Shown here piece by piece: positions 7,711-17,273 of a stretch of DNA of 64,000 nucleotides. The stretch is from Thalassotalea sp. Sam97 (lineage in GTDB: Bacteria > Pseudomonadota > Gammaproteobacteria > Enterobacterales > Alteromonadaceae), in assembly GCF_041379765.1 (NCBI RefSeq), contig NZ_CP166919.1:2728001-2792000 (forward strand), given 5' to 3'. Both the position numbers and the translations under genes were made by a program. Under the pieces are notes generated by a model, which saw only the letters and a list, made by a program, of their open reading frames with translations, was not told where the DNA came from and did not search any database. How positions within the stretch are numbered: the first letter of the stretch is position 1; the number at the start of each line of letters is the position of its first letter.

Positions 7711-9537
7711 ATGAAAACCTTTTTAACTACCTCATTCACCACGCTATCTTTGTTACTATTAACATCTTGTTCAAATGAAGAAGCTCAGCCAGTACAACAA
7801 ATTAGCCCTGCTGCGGCTGAAGCCACCTCGACAGAGTCGATAAGCCAACAGTTGGCGCAACTATTTGACGATTATTTTAATGATTCGTTAGCTCTTAATC
7901 CGGTGTCTGCTGTCTATCTTGGCGACTATCAATATAATGACCGCTTTAATCCACCAATTTCCAAAGAATCGATCGCGGCCAAACTAGCGCTAGAGAAAAA
8001 GTATTTAGCAAAATTAGCTTCCATTGATGCTGCTAAACTGTCCGGCCAAGACTTACTCAGTTATCAAATTTTTGAACGTGACCGTAAGCTCAATATCAAA
8101 GGTTTTGAGTTTAATGGCTATATGTTGCCACTAAACCAAATGTATGGCGTCCATAATAGCTTTGCAGCGCTTAGTTCAGGACAAAGTGCTCAGCCATTTA
8201 ACACCATAAAGGATTATCAAGACTTCGTAAAACGTGCCCATGGTTTTACTGATTACATGGACAGTGCTATAGCCGCCATGCGCGAAGGCATGCAAAAAGG
8301 TATGGTATTACCTAAAGCCATCGTCGCTAAAGTAATCCCGCAAATGAGAGCGCACCAAGTCGATAACATTGAAGACAGCGTTTTTTGGGGGCCGGTGACA
8401 ATGCTTGCTGATAAATCCTTCAGCGCCGATGAAAAACAACAAATTGAGAATGATTATCGTCAGCTGATCAGCAACACCCTGATACCAACATTTACCAAGT
8501 TTGCTGAGTTTTTAGAAAACGAATATATGCCTGTTGCACGTGATAGCGTTGGTTTATCAGCATTACCAAACGGCGAGGCATGGTACCAGCATCAAATTGA
8601 AGTAAACACCACTCTGCCACTATCGGCTGCTGAGCTACATGAATATGGTAAGCAAGAAGTTGCTCGCATTCTAAGCGAAATGAACAAGGTCAAACAACAA
8701 GTTAACTTTGATGGTGACCTACCAGCATTCTTTGAGTTTTTAAAAACCGATCCGCAGTTTTATTGGAATAACGAGCAAGATGTTGTCGATGCCTATGTTG
8801 CCATACGTGACAAAATTGATGCGCGTCTACCGAAACTTTTTGAAGTTTTTCCTAAAGCTAACTACGAAGTGCGCCCTGTAGAAGCATTCCGCGCGACTTC
8901 AAGCGCCGGCGCCAGTTATCAAGCACCAGCACCAGATGGCTCGCGTCCAGGCATTTTCTACATCAACACCCACAACTTAAAAGCTCAGCCTAAATTTATT
9001 TTAGAAACGTTAAGTATTCATGAAGCGTCACCTGGCCATCACTTCCAAATTTCGATTCAGCAAGAAGTGAAAGGCTTACCTAAGTTTAGAAAATTTGGTG
9101 GCTATACCGTGTTTGTTGAAGGTTGGGCACTTTATGCTGAAAGCTTAGGTAAAGAGATCGGCATGTTCACCGACCCATATCAATGGTATGGCCGTTTATC
9201 CGATGAGCAGTTGCGAGCGATGCGCTTGGTTGTCGATACCGGCTTACACGCATTTGGTTGGACTCGTGAGCAGGCGATTCAATATATGGTGGACAACTCT
9301 TCATTAGCATTAAGTGATATCACCTCGGAAGTGGAACGTTACATATCCATTCCAGGACAGGCGCTAGCGTACAAAACAGGTCAGCGTGCGATTCGTGACA
9401 TGCGTAACAAAGCTGAAGCGCAATTAGGTGATAAGTTTGATATTCGTAAATTCCATACGCAAATCTTGACCGATGGCGCGTTACCCATGCCGGTATTAGC
9501 CAAAAAGATCGATGCATGGATCGACTCACAAAAATAA
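7711..9537 (+). CDS. DUF885 family lipoprotein, putative metallopeptidase (first copy)
   Basis: A 608-residue protein with a lipobox L17-T18-S19-C20, so probably lipid-anchored in the envelope. The DUF885 core carries HEASPGHH at 437-444 and VEGWALYAE with E470. Together these form a gluzincin-like zinc site (HExxxGH plus a downstream glutamate), the basis for calling these proteins peptidases. It is about the same size as a second DUF885 gene 3.7 kb downstream (13268). Substrate unknown; cell-envelope peptide degradation is inference. Confidence 0.88.
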   Translation: MKTFLTTSFTTLSLLLLTSCSNEEAQPVQQISPAAAEATSTESISQQLAQLFDDYFNDSLALNPVSAVYLGDYQYNDRFNPPISKESIAAKLALEKKYLAKLASIDAAKLSGQDLLSYQIFERDRKLNIKGFEFNGYMLPLNQMYGVHNSFAALSSGQSAQPFNTIKDYQDFVKRAHGFTDYMDSAIAAMREGMQKGMVLPKAIVAKVIPQMRAHQVDNIEDSVFWGPVTMLADKSFSADEKQQIENDYRQLISNTLIPTFTKFAEFLENEYMPVARDSVGLSALPNGEAWYQHQIEVNTTLPLSAAELHEYGKQEVARILSEMNKVKQQVNFDGDLPAFFEFLKTDPQFYWNNEQDVVDAYVAIRDKIDARLPKLFEVFPKANYEVRPVEAFRATSSAGASYQAPAPDGSRPGIFYINTHNLKAQPKFILETLSIHEASPGHHFQISIQQEVKGLPKFRKFGGYTVFVEGWALYAESLGKEIGMFTDPYQWYGRLSDEQLRAMRLVVDTGLHAFGWTREQAIQYMVDNSSLALSDITSEVERYISIPGQALAYKTGQRAIRDMRNKAEAQLGDKFDIRKFHTQILTDGALPMPVLAKKIDAWIDSQK

Positions 9538-9617
9538 TAGCCCGTGTTCGTTAACCAATGTTTATAGGTCACATTGACTCATTAGTGTGATATCAGCATT
9601 AAAAAACAACCAAAATT

Positions 9618-9651
9618 AAAGAGCTCCCGATTATTCAGGAGCTTTTTTTTT
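9618..9651 (+). terminator. Terminator downstream of the first DUF885 gene
   Basis: The stem AGCTCC/GGAGCT, extended by flanking A and T runs, has a ten-base loop and is followed by a run of nine T. It is a typical Rho-independent terminator. Confidence 0.8.
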
Positions 9652-9979
9652 GTCTCATTTTTAACGCCATTGCTCGTCCGATTGATTACCCTATTCACTC
9701 CCTCATTAATCCCCCCATCAAGAGTAAATAACATGTAAACAACCCAATTTACCTCATCAACATCCATCACCGACAAAACAACATCATGTCGACAAAATTG
9801 ATAAAAGCATTGGGAAATGTAAATAAATTTATAATTATTTACACATCGCGGGTTGTAAATGAAATGTGAACTCGATATAAACAAAAGACGCACATAAAAA
9901 TAATAATAACGTGCCGGACTTACAATAAGACGCCTTGGAATAAGTCTCTGATCTAAAAATAATAAGTAGGAATTAGTTT
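9652..9979. other. Leader region of the TonB-dependent receptor gene
   Basis: The 328 bases between the terminator and the receptor gene are AT-rich and should contain its promoter. Minus-strand reading frames here have no ribosome site and implausible composition. I found no clear operator; no Fur-like or Zur-like motif stands out. Confidence 0.5.
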
Positions 9980-12577
9980 ATGTCTCAATCATTCAAGTTA
10001 CGTCATCTTACCCTTGCTGTTGGTATGGCGTTAGCAAGCCAACCAACGTGGGCTGCAGACGCTGAAGACAGCGCCGCAGATGAAAATATCGAACAAATTG
10101 TTGTCGTTGGTAGCCGTGCAGCACCACGTTCCGTCGCAGATTCTCCAGTACCGGTCGACGTGATCAGCAGCGATGAGCTCGCTAAATCAGGCTCAAGTGA
10201 CATGCTTGATATGCTGCAAAGCAGCGTGCCGTCGTTCAACGTACGTGCACAGCCTATTTCAGATGCCGCAACGCTTATCCGCCCCGTCAACTTGCGCGGC
10301 CTATCATCTGACTCAACACTGGTATTGGTTAACGGCAAACGCCGTCACCGCGCTTCTGTTATCGCCTTCCAAGGTGGCGGTGTGAACGATGGTGCACAAG
10401 GTCCAGATATTTCAGTGATTCCAGCAGCGGCTCTTAAACAAGTGGAGGTTCTGCGTGATGGTGCATCGGCACAATATGGTTCTGATGCGATTGCCGGTGT
10501 AATGAACTTTATCCTGCGCGATGACAGCGAAGGTGGTTCAATCTCGGTTAAATACGGTGAATACGCCCAAGGCGATAACGGCGAAGACGGTGGCATGACC
10601 GTGATTGATGGTAACATCGGTTTACCATTTACCGATGACGGTTTCGCGAACTTTAGTTTCCAACTAAAAAACGCCGATCCTACCAGCCGCTCAGTACAGC
10701 GCCCTGATGCAGCCAACCTTATTGCTCAAGGTAATACCTCCGTTGCCGATCCGGCGCAAATTTGGGGTAACCCAGAAGTAAAAGACGACATCACCTTATT
10801 TGCCAATATTGGCTTAGAAGTTGCTAAAGGTACTGAAGCCTACCTATTTGGTAACTACGCAGAGCGTGATGTCACTGGTGGTTTTTACTACCGTAATCCA
10901 CATAATCGCAGTAACGTCTATTCCGTTGATGGCGGTGAAACTTTATTGGTGGGCGATGTTGGCTTAGCTAATGGTGGTGAAGCAACGTGTGCGGTTGTAC
11001 CAATCCCGAAAAATGCTGATGGCTCAGATGGCAATGTGTTAGAAACCGATGACTATGCAGCAATGGTTGCAGATCCAAACTGTTTCTCAATGAACCAAAT
11101 ATTCCCGGGCGGTTATACCCCGCAGTTTGGTGGCAACATCACAGATACGTCATTAACTGCCGGTGTCCGTGGTGATATTTATTCTGGTTGGTTAACCGAT
11201 TGGAGCTTTGACCTAAGCGCCTCTGTAGGCCGCAACGAATCGGCTTTCTTATTGAAAAACAGTCTTAACCCATCATTAGGTTTGAGCACACCAACCGATT
11301 TTGAAACAGGCAAGTACATCCAGCTAGAGAAAACAGTTAACCTAGACCTTGTTCGTGCTTTTGATGTTGGTATGGCTGAAGATCTGAACCTAGCAATGGG
11401 TGCAGAGTGGCGTGAAGAAAGCTTTGAAATCGTTGCTGGTGAAGAATCGTCTTGGAAAGCCGGTCCATATGCGGCGCAAGGCTTTAACATTGGCTCACAC
11501 GGTTTTAAAGGCTTTGGTCCCGAATCGCAAGGCGTTAATGTGCGTCGTAACGTAGCCTTATACATTGATGCTGAAACCTACCTAACCGAAACATGGATGG
11601 TTGGCGCAGCGTTGCGCTTTGAAGACTACAGTACCTTTGGTGATACGCTAGACTACAAACTGGCAACGCAACTTGAATTAACCGACAGCGTCTCGTTACG
11701 TGCATCACACAGCACCGGTTTTAGAGCACCTACTGTTGGTCAAGCGAACGTGGTTAACACGCAAACATCTATGGTGGAAGGTGAGCTTATCCAGTCATTC
11801 TTGGCGCCGCCAACCAACCCGCTATCGGCCTTCTACGGTGGTAAAGAGCTGACGCCTGAAGAGTCAACCTCGTTCTCTGCTGGTTTAGTATATCAGCAAG
11901 GTGATTTCTTTATGACCATCGATGGTTACAGCATTGAAGTGACGGATCGTTTAGCGCAATCAAGTCAAATTGATGTATTATCAAAAGATCATGCAGAGCT
12001 TCGCGCCCGTGGCGTTAGTAATCCAGGTCTTATTTCAGCGGTGACTTTCTTTAATAATGACTTTGATACCACCACAGAAGGTGTCGATGTGGTTGCTAAC
12101 TACTCAACTGAGTTAATGGATGGCTATACCAAGTTCAGCTTGGCCTATAACTTCAATGACACAACGGTTGATAGTTTTAATCCAGAAACCACCAACGAAG
12201 GTAAAGTAAAACGCCTTGAAGACGGTATCCCTGCGCATCAAGCAACCTTTACGGTAAGTCAAAGCTGGGATCAAGTGAGTGCGTTTGTACGTATGAACGC
12301 GTTTGGTGAGTACTATGCAGTGCATGCTGATGACACCTCAGCTGGTTGGTCAGAAATGGCAGACTCGGCAGTGACCTTTGATGCCGAAGTAAGCTGGTAT
12401 GCAACTGACGACATCACGGTAAGCTTTGGTGGTAGCAACATCTTTGACCAGGACGCGCAAGAACTGCAAAAAGGTGACGGTGGTGCTTACGGAATTGTAG
12501 GCGGTAAATACTATGAAAGTGGTCCATTTGATTATAATGGCTCATTCTACTACGTAAAAGCCAGCTACAGCTTCTAA
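9980..12577 (+). CDS. TonB-dependent outer-membrane receptor
   Basis: An 865-residue outer-membrane receptor for TonB-driven uptake. A signal peptide of about 25 residues ends TWA before ADAEDS. The plug domain begins EQIVVVGSRAAPRSVADSPV and includes the conserved NLRGLSSDSTLVLVNGKR and QVEVLRDGASAQYGSDAIAGVMN segments. A long beta-barrel follows and the chain ends in ASYSF, the usual C-terminal aromatic. The substrate is unknown. The two flanking DUF885 peptidase-like genes hint at peptides, and nothing links it to iron or zinc. AGTAGG lies about 11 bases before the ATG. Confidence 0.93.
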   Translation: MSQSFKLRHLTLAVGMALASQPTWAADAEDSAADENIEQIVVVGSRAAPRSVADSPVPVDVISSDELAKSGSSDMLDMLQSSVPSFNVRAQPISDAATLIRPVNLRGLSSDSTLVLVNGKRRHRASVIAFQGGGVNDGAQGPDISVIPAAALKQVEVLRDGASAQYGSDAIAGVMNFILRDDSEGGSISVKYGEYAQGDNGEDGGMTVIDGNIGLPFTDDGFANFSFQLKNADPTSRSVQRPDAANLIAQGNTSVADPAQIWGNPEVKDDITLFANIGLEVAKGTEAYLFGNYAERDVTGGFYYRNPHNRSNVYSVDGGETLLVGDVGLANGGEATCAVVPIPKNADGSDGNVLETDDYAAMVADPNCFSMNQIFPGGYTPQFGGNITDTSLTAGVRGDIYSGWLTDWSFDLSASVGRNESAFLLKNSLNPSLGLSTPTDFETGKYIQLEKTVNLDLVRAFDVGMAEDLNLAMGAEWREESFEIVAGEESSWKAGPYAAQGFNIGSHGFKGFGPESQGVNVRRNVALYIDAETYLTETWMVGAALRFEDYSTFGDTLDYKLATQLELTDSVSLRASHSTGFRAPTVGQANVVNTQTSMVEGELIQSFLAPPTNPLSAFYGGKELTPEESTSFSAGLVYQQGDFFMTIDGYSIEVTDRLAQSSQIDVLSKDHAELRARGVSNPGLISAVTFFNNDFDTTTEGVDVVANYSTELMDGYTKFSLAYNFNDTTVDSFNPETTNEGKVKRLEDGIPAHQATFTVSQSWDQVSAFVRMNAFGEYYAVHADDTSAGWSEMADSAVTFDAEVSWYATDDITVSFGGSNIFDQDAQELQKGDGGAYGIVGGKYYESGPFDYNGSFYYVKASYSF

Positions 12578-12611
12578 ACAAAGCGAAAATATCCTTTATT
12601 TCTAGGGATAA

Positions 12612-12643
12612 AAAACGGGATGGCCATATTGCCATCCCGTTTT
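12612..12643 (+). terminator. Terminator downstream of the TonB-dependent receptor
   Basis: A perfect 13-bp stem (AAAACGGGATGGC with its complement) and a six-base loop, followed by T-rich TATTTTTG. It has A-rich and T-rich flanks on both strands and can serve the convergent DUF3010 gene as well. Confidence 0.88.
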
Positions 12644-12711
12644 ATTTTTGCCTGCCTTCATTTTAATCATTGTCGCTAAAGATTAAGTCATCATGCGACG
12701 TCCGCAAAACA

Positions 12712-13134
12712 CTATGGATTAAAATGAGTAAACGCCGCTTCAAATGCACTTTGTTGATATTGTTTTAAGCCAGTGTCGCGAAAATCAATAGTCACTTGCG
12801 CACGGTTTAATTTTTCTTTAATGATATTGGCGCGTGCCAACTCAACATTCAAACCATCAATCAACTGGATCGCAGCTTCCATTTTGAAACCTTGCGAGCC
12901 TCCAGCAAATTTGCCTTTGGTTGGGCGTTCTTTAATCACCACAGTATCAATTTTGTAATCTTCAACCAATTTGGCAAAAGTGAACTGGAATTTGCGAATA
13001 TTTTCCGCATCAGCGCCTTTCTGCAAACTGATTTTTGGCACTCGCAAGTACGGAATATCATACAAGCCATTTTCTAATGCCACTAAGCAGACGATGGCAT
13101 CATCGCCCTTAATTTCAACGCCACAAGTACGCAT
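12712..13134 (-). CDS. DUF3010 family protein
   Basis: A 140-residue cytosolic protein beginning MRTCGVEIKGDDAIVCLVALE. The opening strand-turn-strand with an acidic residue, and the later VVIKERPTKGKFAGGSQGFK segment, resemble an RNase H-like/actin-like fold, as proposed for DUF3010. No enzymatic function is established. It is monocistronic, convergent with the receptor gene. Confidence 0.78.
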   Translation of the reverse strand: MRTCGVEIKGDDAIVCLVALENGLYDIPYLRVPKISLQKGADAENIRKFQFTFAKLVEDYKIDTVVIKERPTKGKFAGGSQGFKMEAAIQLIDGLNVELARANIIKEKLNRAQVTIDFRDTGLKQYQQSAFEAAFTHFNP

Positions 13135-13267
13135 TTTATCTCCAATAGTTAGGTAACGGCGTGATTATAATCTAATATAGCCGCTAACTTAAGTATTTGC
13201 CTTCGCAGTTATTTATGGCAAGGTATCAATCACAAAACGATAATAAACTAGCATTAGGAAAACACAC

Positions 13268-15091
13268 ATGAAAAAACACCTGATCGCCAGTGCTATTTTA
13301 GCAGCACTTATGGGTTGTTCACCGGCAGATAAAGAGCAAACACAAACACAGGCGCTAACGCCAGCTGAAACGAGCACTGAAACGGCAAAAGTCAGCGACA
13401 CAGCCAGCCAAGAACAAGCAAATCAAAAGTTTAGCGAATTTTCTAATGCCTTAATTGAGAAAATCTGGCAGCACAACCCAGGCTATGCCGTTTATGTTGG
13501 CTACTACAAATTCGATGATCAACTAAGCATTCCAAATACAGAAACCATGGCCAAAGATCTCGCCTTTGCTAAACAAACCTTAGCACAGCTTAATGCCATG
13601 GATGTCAATTTATTAAACGCCAGTAATGCCAGTGATTACTACATTTTGAAAAATTTTGTGGAATCGCAGATTTTTACCAGTGAAGAGTTAAAAAGCCACC
13701 AATGGAACCCTGCAAACTATAACGTCGCTGGTGTTTTTGGGGTGATTCTAAATACCGATTATAAAAATAAAGATGAACGCTTGCGCACCATTTACCGACG
13801 TATGGAAAATATTCCAGCCTACTACCAAGCAGCTCAAGCAAATATCACCACCCCAACCATTCCTCACACCGAGCTGGCTATTCAACAAAACCAAGGCGCC
13901 GCCGGGTTATTTACTGGCTCATTGCAACAAGCGGTTGATGAATCAGGTTTGACAGAGCAAGAAAAACAGCAGTTTAACGAGCGCATTGCACAATCAACCA
14001 AAGCGATTAACGATTACATTGCCTTTTTAACCAATAAACTTGCCAAAATTAAAGCCGATGGCAGCGCTAAAGATTTTCGTATTGGCGAAGACCTTTATGA
14101 GAAAAAGTTCAAACTCGACATTTATTCCGACTTAACTGCGAAACAGTTATATGACAAAGCAGTAAGTGAGAAAACTCGCGTACACGCAGAAATGATCAAG
14201 TTGACCGAGCAACTATGGCCAAAATATTTTAACGATGAGCCGATGCCAGAAGATAAGCTGGTTGCAGTGAAGAAATTAATTGATCACTTAAGTGTAAAAC
14301 ACGTCGCTCGTGATGAGTTTGTTAGTGCCATCAAAGCGCAAATCCCTGAACTTGAAAAGTTCGCCATGGAGAAAAACCTGCTTGAAATGGATCCTGACAA
14401 ACCACTTGTTGTCCGTGAAACACCAGAATACATGCGTGGTTTTGCTGGTGCCTCAATCAGTGCTCCGGGTCCATACGATAGTGGCGCCAATACCTATTAC
14501 AACGTTACACCATTAGATAATTTTAATGACGAGCAAGCCGAAAGCTACTTGCGCGAGTATAACCATTGGATTTTACAAATCTTAAATATTCATGAGGCGG
14601 TACCGGGTCATTACACGCAACTGGTGCACAGCAATAAATCAAAGTCATTAGTGAAATCAATTTTCGGTAATGGCGCCATGGTAGAAGGCTGGGCCGTTTA
14701 CACTGAGCGCATGATGCTTGAAGAAGGCTATGGTGATTTTGAACCAGAGCTTTGGTTGATGTACTACAAGTGGAATATGCGGGTAATTATGAACTCGATC
14801 ATTGACTATTCAATTCAAGTAAAAGGCATTGGCGAGCAACAAGCGATGGATATGATGATTAACGAAGCCTTCCAACAGCAAGCGGAAGCTAGCGGTAAGT
14901 GGCGTCGAGCAACGTTATCACAAGTACAGTTAACCAGTTACTTTACCGGGTATTCTGAAATTTATGCTCTGCGTGAAGAGCTAAAAGATAAACTTGGTGA
15001 TAAATTTAACTTAACCGATTTTCATAATCAGTTTTTAAGTTATGGTAGCGCACCCGTGCCAATCATCCGTAAGATGATGTTAGCCGATTAA
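13268..15091 (+). CDS. DUF885 family lipoprotein, putative metallopeptidase (second copy)
   Basis: A 607-residue lipoprotein with lipobox L14-M15-G16-C17 and a low-complexity linker after it. The putative zinc site HEAVPGHY is at 442-449 and VEGWAVYTE with E473 follows. It shares overall layout with the gene at 7711, but the two differ widely outside the motifs, so they are old paralogues and not a recent duplication. A strong terminator follows. Likely envelope-located and peptide-directed, by inference from the motif. Confidence 0.88.
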   Translation: MKKHLIASAILAALMGCSPADKEQTQTQALTPAETSTETAKVSDTASQEQANQKFSEFSNALIEKIWQHNPGYAVYVGYYKFDDQLSIPNTETMAKDLAFAKQTLAQLNAMDVNLLNASNASDYYILKNFVESQIFTSEELKSHQWNPANYNVAGVFGVILNTDYKNKDERLRTIYRRMENIPAYYQAAQANITTPTIPHTELAIQQNQGAAGLFTGSLQQAVDESGLTEQEKQQFNERIAQSTKAINDYIAFLTNKLAKIKADGSAKDFRIGEDLYEKKFKLDIYSDLTAKQLYDKAVSEKTRVHAEMIKLTEQLWPKYFNDEPMPEDKLVAVKKLIDHLSVKHVARDEFVSAIKAQIPELEKFAMEKNLLEMDPDKPLVVRETPEYMRGFAGASISAPGPYDSGANTYYNVTPLDNFNDEQAESYLREYNHWILQILNIHEAVPGHYTQLVHSNKSKSLVKSIFGNGAMVEGWAVYTERMMLEEGYGDFEPELWLMYYKWNMRVIMNSIIDYSIQVKGIGEQQAMDMMINEAFQQQAEASGKWRRATLSQVQLTSYFTGYSEIYALREELKDKLGDKFNLTDFHNQFLSYGSAPVPIIRKMMLAD

Positions 15092-15116
15092 CTCTGCACG
15101 TAAATTTGTACTTACA

Positions 15117-15141
15117 AAACGGCGAGCTTAGCTCGCCGTTT
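15117..15141 (+). terminator. Terminator downstream of the second DUF885 gene
   Basis: A perfect 11-bp stem AAACGGCGAGC with three-base loop TTA, followed by GTATTTTT. Typical Rho-independent terminator. Confidence 0.88.
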
Positions 15142-15243
15142 GTATTTTTCGATTAAGGTTATAAAAAGATCATTAAATCATTAACCTTTTCGACAAAATT
15201 GATAGTAAAATTAATATCAAAACAAATAACAAGAGACAAATCA

Positions 15244-16470
15244 TTGAAACCAGATTCGTTTACGCAAAAACGTCACTTTATTATTACCCTAGGTAAAATG
15301 TTGCATAAGTTTGGGGCGACTACCTATCGGCTGGAGAACCACCTTAAAAGCGTATCTGAATTTCTTGATGTACCGGCCTCTTTTGTACTGACACCAACGT
15401 CGATGACCTTTGTGCTATATAACGCCGAAGATCAACAAGATTATAACTTCATTATTCGAGTAGCTCCTGGGGATATAGATTTAGCATCGCTGGCACGCAC
15501 CAATGAGTTAGTATCCGAGCTTGAATCGGGTACTCGTACCCTAAGCGAAGCCATCGAACGCTTGCAAGACATCGAAAGCAAGCCTCCAACCTATGCCAAG
15601 TTTTTAACGTTTTTGGGTTATGGCGCATCCGGTGGCGCCTTTGCTTTACTCATGCGCACAACTTGGAATGATGTATTTTGGTCTACCATGCTCGGCTTTG
15701 TGGTATTTTTATTTGTTATGTGGTCCGAACGTTCAAAAGGCATCGCCAACTCTCTCGAGCCACTAACAACCATAACCGTTGCCTTGCTCGCTAGCGCCAT
15801 CACCATCATCGACCCCGCCATTAATGCGTCCTTGGTCATATTGTCCAGTATCATCGTCTTTATTCCTGGCCTGAGTTTAACCACCGGCTTAAGTGAACTT
15901 GCCGAGCGCCATTTAATATCAGGCACAGCGAAGATTATGGATGCGACTATGGTGATGTTTAAATTATTTTTTGGCGCATTTCTGGGACTCACGATAGGCG
16001 ATCTTCTCTGGGGAACTTCCGTCAAAGTTGCTGCTCAGTTGGTGCCCGACTGGAATGCGTGGTTAGCTGTGGTCACTTTATCGTTAGCCTTAGTGATTAT
16101 TTTCAAAGCGCTACCAAGACATGCCATTTGGTGCATATTCAGCGGTGTCATTGCCTTTGCCGCCAGTCTCTGGGCAGGCTATTACGTCGGTCCTGCGCTA
16201 GGTACCTTTGTCGGTGCATTTGCAATTGGCGTTTATGCCAACCTGTTTGCTCGCTTTGGTAAAGCACCCGCCAGTATTGTTATGCTGCCTGGCTTAGTTG
16301 TACTGGTTCCCGGTTCTAAAGTATATATTGGCTTAACAGCAATGGTTACGGGTAGCCAAATCGTTGCAGCAGATCATCTCGGCTCACAAACATTTTTGAT
16401 ATTTATGAGCCTTGTAGCGGGGTTGATCTTTGCTAATGTTATTGTTCGACCTAAAAATAATTCACTGTAA
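15244..16470 (+). CDS. ThrE-type threonine/serine exporter family protein
   Basis: An inner-membrane protein of about 408 residues with a soluble N-terminal part (KRHFIITLGKMLHKFGATTYRLENHL) and about ten membrane helices from residue 120 onward. The single chain contains both the DUF1212 half and the second ThrE half, as in the Corynebacterium threonine exporter. No ATG is suitably placed. A TTG at 15244, preceded by AAGAGA at about 8-10 bases, is the best start, while another in-frame TTG at 15199 would add 15 residues and lacks a ribosome site. Substrate is inferred from family. Confidence 0.85.
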   Translation: MKPDSFTQKRHFIITLGKMLHKFGATTYRLENHLKSVSEFLDVPASFVLTPTSMTFVLYNAEDQQDYNFIIRVAPGDIDLASLARTNELVSELESGTRTLSEAIERLQDIESKPPTYAKFLTFLGYGASGGAFALLMRTTWNDVFWSTMLGFVVFLFVMWSERSKGIANSLEPLTTITVALLASAITIIDPAINASLVILSSIIVFIPGLSLTTGLSELAERHLISGTAKIMDATMVMFKLFFGAFLGLTIGDLLWGTSVKVAAQLVPDWNAWLAVVTLSLALVIIFKALPRHAIWCIFSGVIAFAASLWAGYYVGPALGTFVGAFAIGVYANLFARFGKAPASIVMLPGLVVLVPGSKVYIGLTAMVTGSQIVAADHLGSQTFLIFMSLVAGLIFANVIVRPKNNSL

Positions 16471-16490
16471 CCAAGGCAAAAGAGTCGCTT

Positions 16491-17273
16491 ATGTGTATCT
16501 TATTTATCGCCATAGAGCAGCACCCCGATTACCCGCTGATCATTGCTGCCAATCGCGATGAATTTTATCAGCGACCAACCCAACAAGCCCATATTTGGCA
16601 CGGTCCTGACGGCATTTATGCCGGTAAAGATAATCAACAAGGTGGTACCTGGCTTGGCATTAATCAGCGGGGCGAGTTTGCGGCATTAACGAACATACGC
16701 GAACAAGAGCGACATAGAGATGATGCGACCTCGCGTGGCGAATTAGTTGTAAAGGCCCTAGCGGGTGATATAAACCATGATTGGTTATTGGCGCACAGCG
16801 ACGAGTATAATCCGTTTAATTTGGTCTATCAGCATCAACACACCTTGTATTGCTATAACAGCATCGATAAAACCCAGACCATGATTGATGAGGGGTTTCA
16901 TGCGATTTGTAATGGCCATATGGATGATGTTTGGCCGAAAATGGCCCGGGGCGAACAAGCGCTAGAAACTTTAGTGCGTCAAGCGAAACAACAACGACTT
17001 AATATTGATAAGCACGCATTATTAGCGTTATTAAAAGATCCCGAGCAAGCACCAGACTATTTGCTTCCCGATACCGGCGTCGGCATTGATTGGGAGCGCA
17101 CATTATCCAGTGTTTTTATTCAATCAAGTTTTTATGGTACCCGCTCCAGTGCGATTGTTTTGAAAAAAAACGACAACAGCTTCGAATTTTTCGAACAAAG
17201 TTATAACAGTCAAGGAAGCGTCACTGAAACAACCAATGTATTCCTCAACCAACAAGGTCAGTATGAGTTCTAA
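16491..17273 (+). CDS. NRDE (TANGO2) family protein
   Basis: A 260-residue protein starting MCILFIAIEQHPDYPLIIAANRDEFYQRPT. The AANRDE motif after an N-terminal MC is the defining feature of the NRDE/TANGO2 family, whose N-terminal cysteine resembles that of Ntn hydrolases. Other family landmarks are GGTWLGIN and the ALTNIRE turn. Biochemical function is not settled; eukaryotic TANGO2 is linked to lipid or heme homeostasis. AAGAG lies about ten bases before the ATG. Its end overlaps the start of the next gene. Confidence 0.88.
   Translation: MCILFIAIEQHPDYPLIIAANRDEFYQRPTQQAHIWHGPDGIYAGKDNQQGGTWLGINQRGEFAALTNIREQERHRDDATSRGELVVKALAGDINHDWLLAHSDEYNPFNLVYQHQHTLYCYNSIDKTQTMIDEGFHAICNGHMDDVWPKMARGEQALETLVRQAKQQRLNIDKHALLALLKDPEQAPDYLLPDTGVGIDWERTLSSVFIQSSFYGTRSSAIVLKKNDNSFEFFEQSYNSQGSVTETTNVFLNQQGQYEF

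Noticed and set aside
9582..9893. Minus-strand open frame of 103 codons upstream of the receptor gene
   Set aside because: It lies over the terminator and AT-rich leader, has no ribosome site and no family resemblance.
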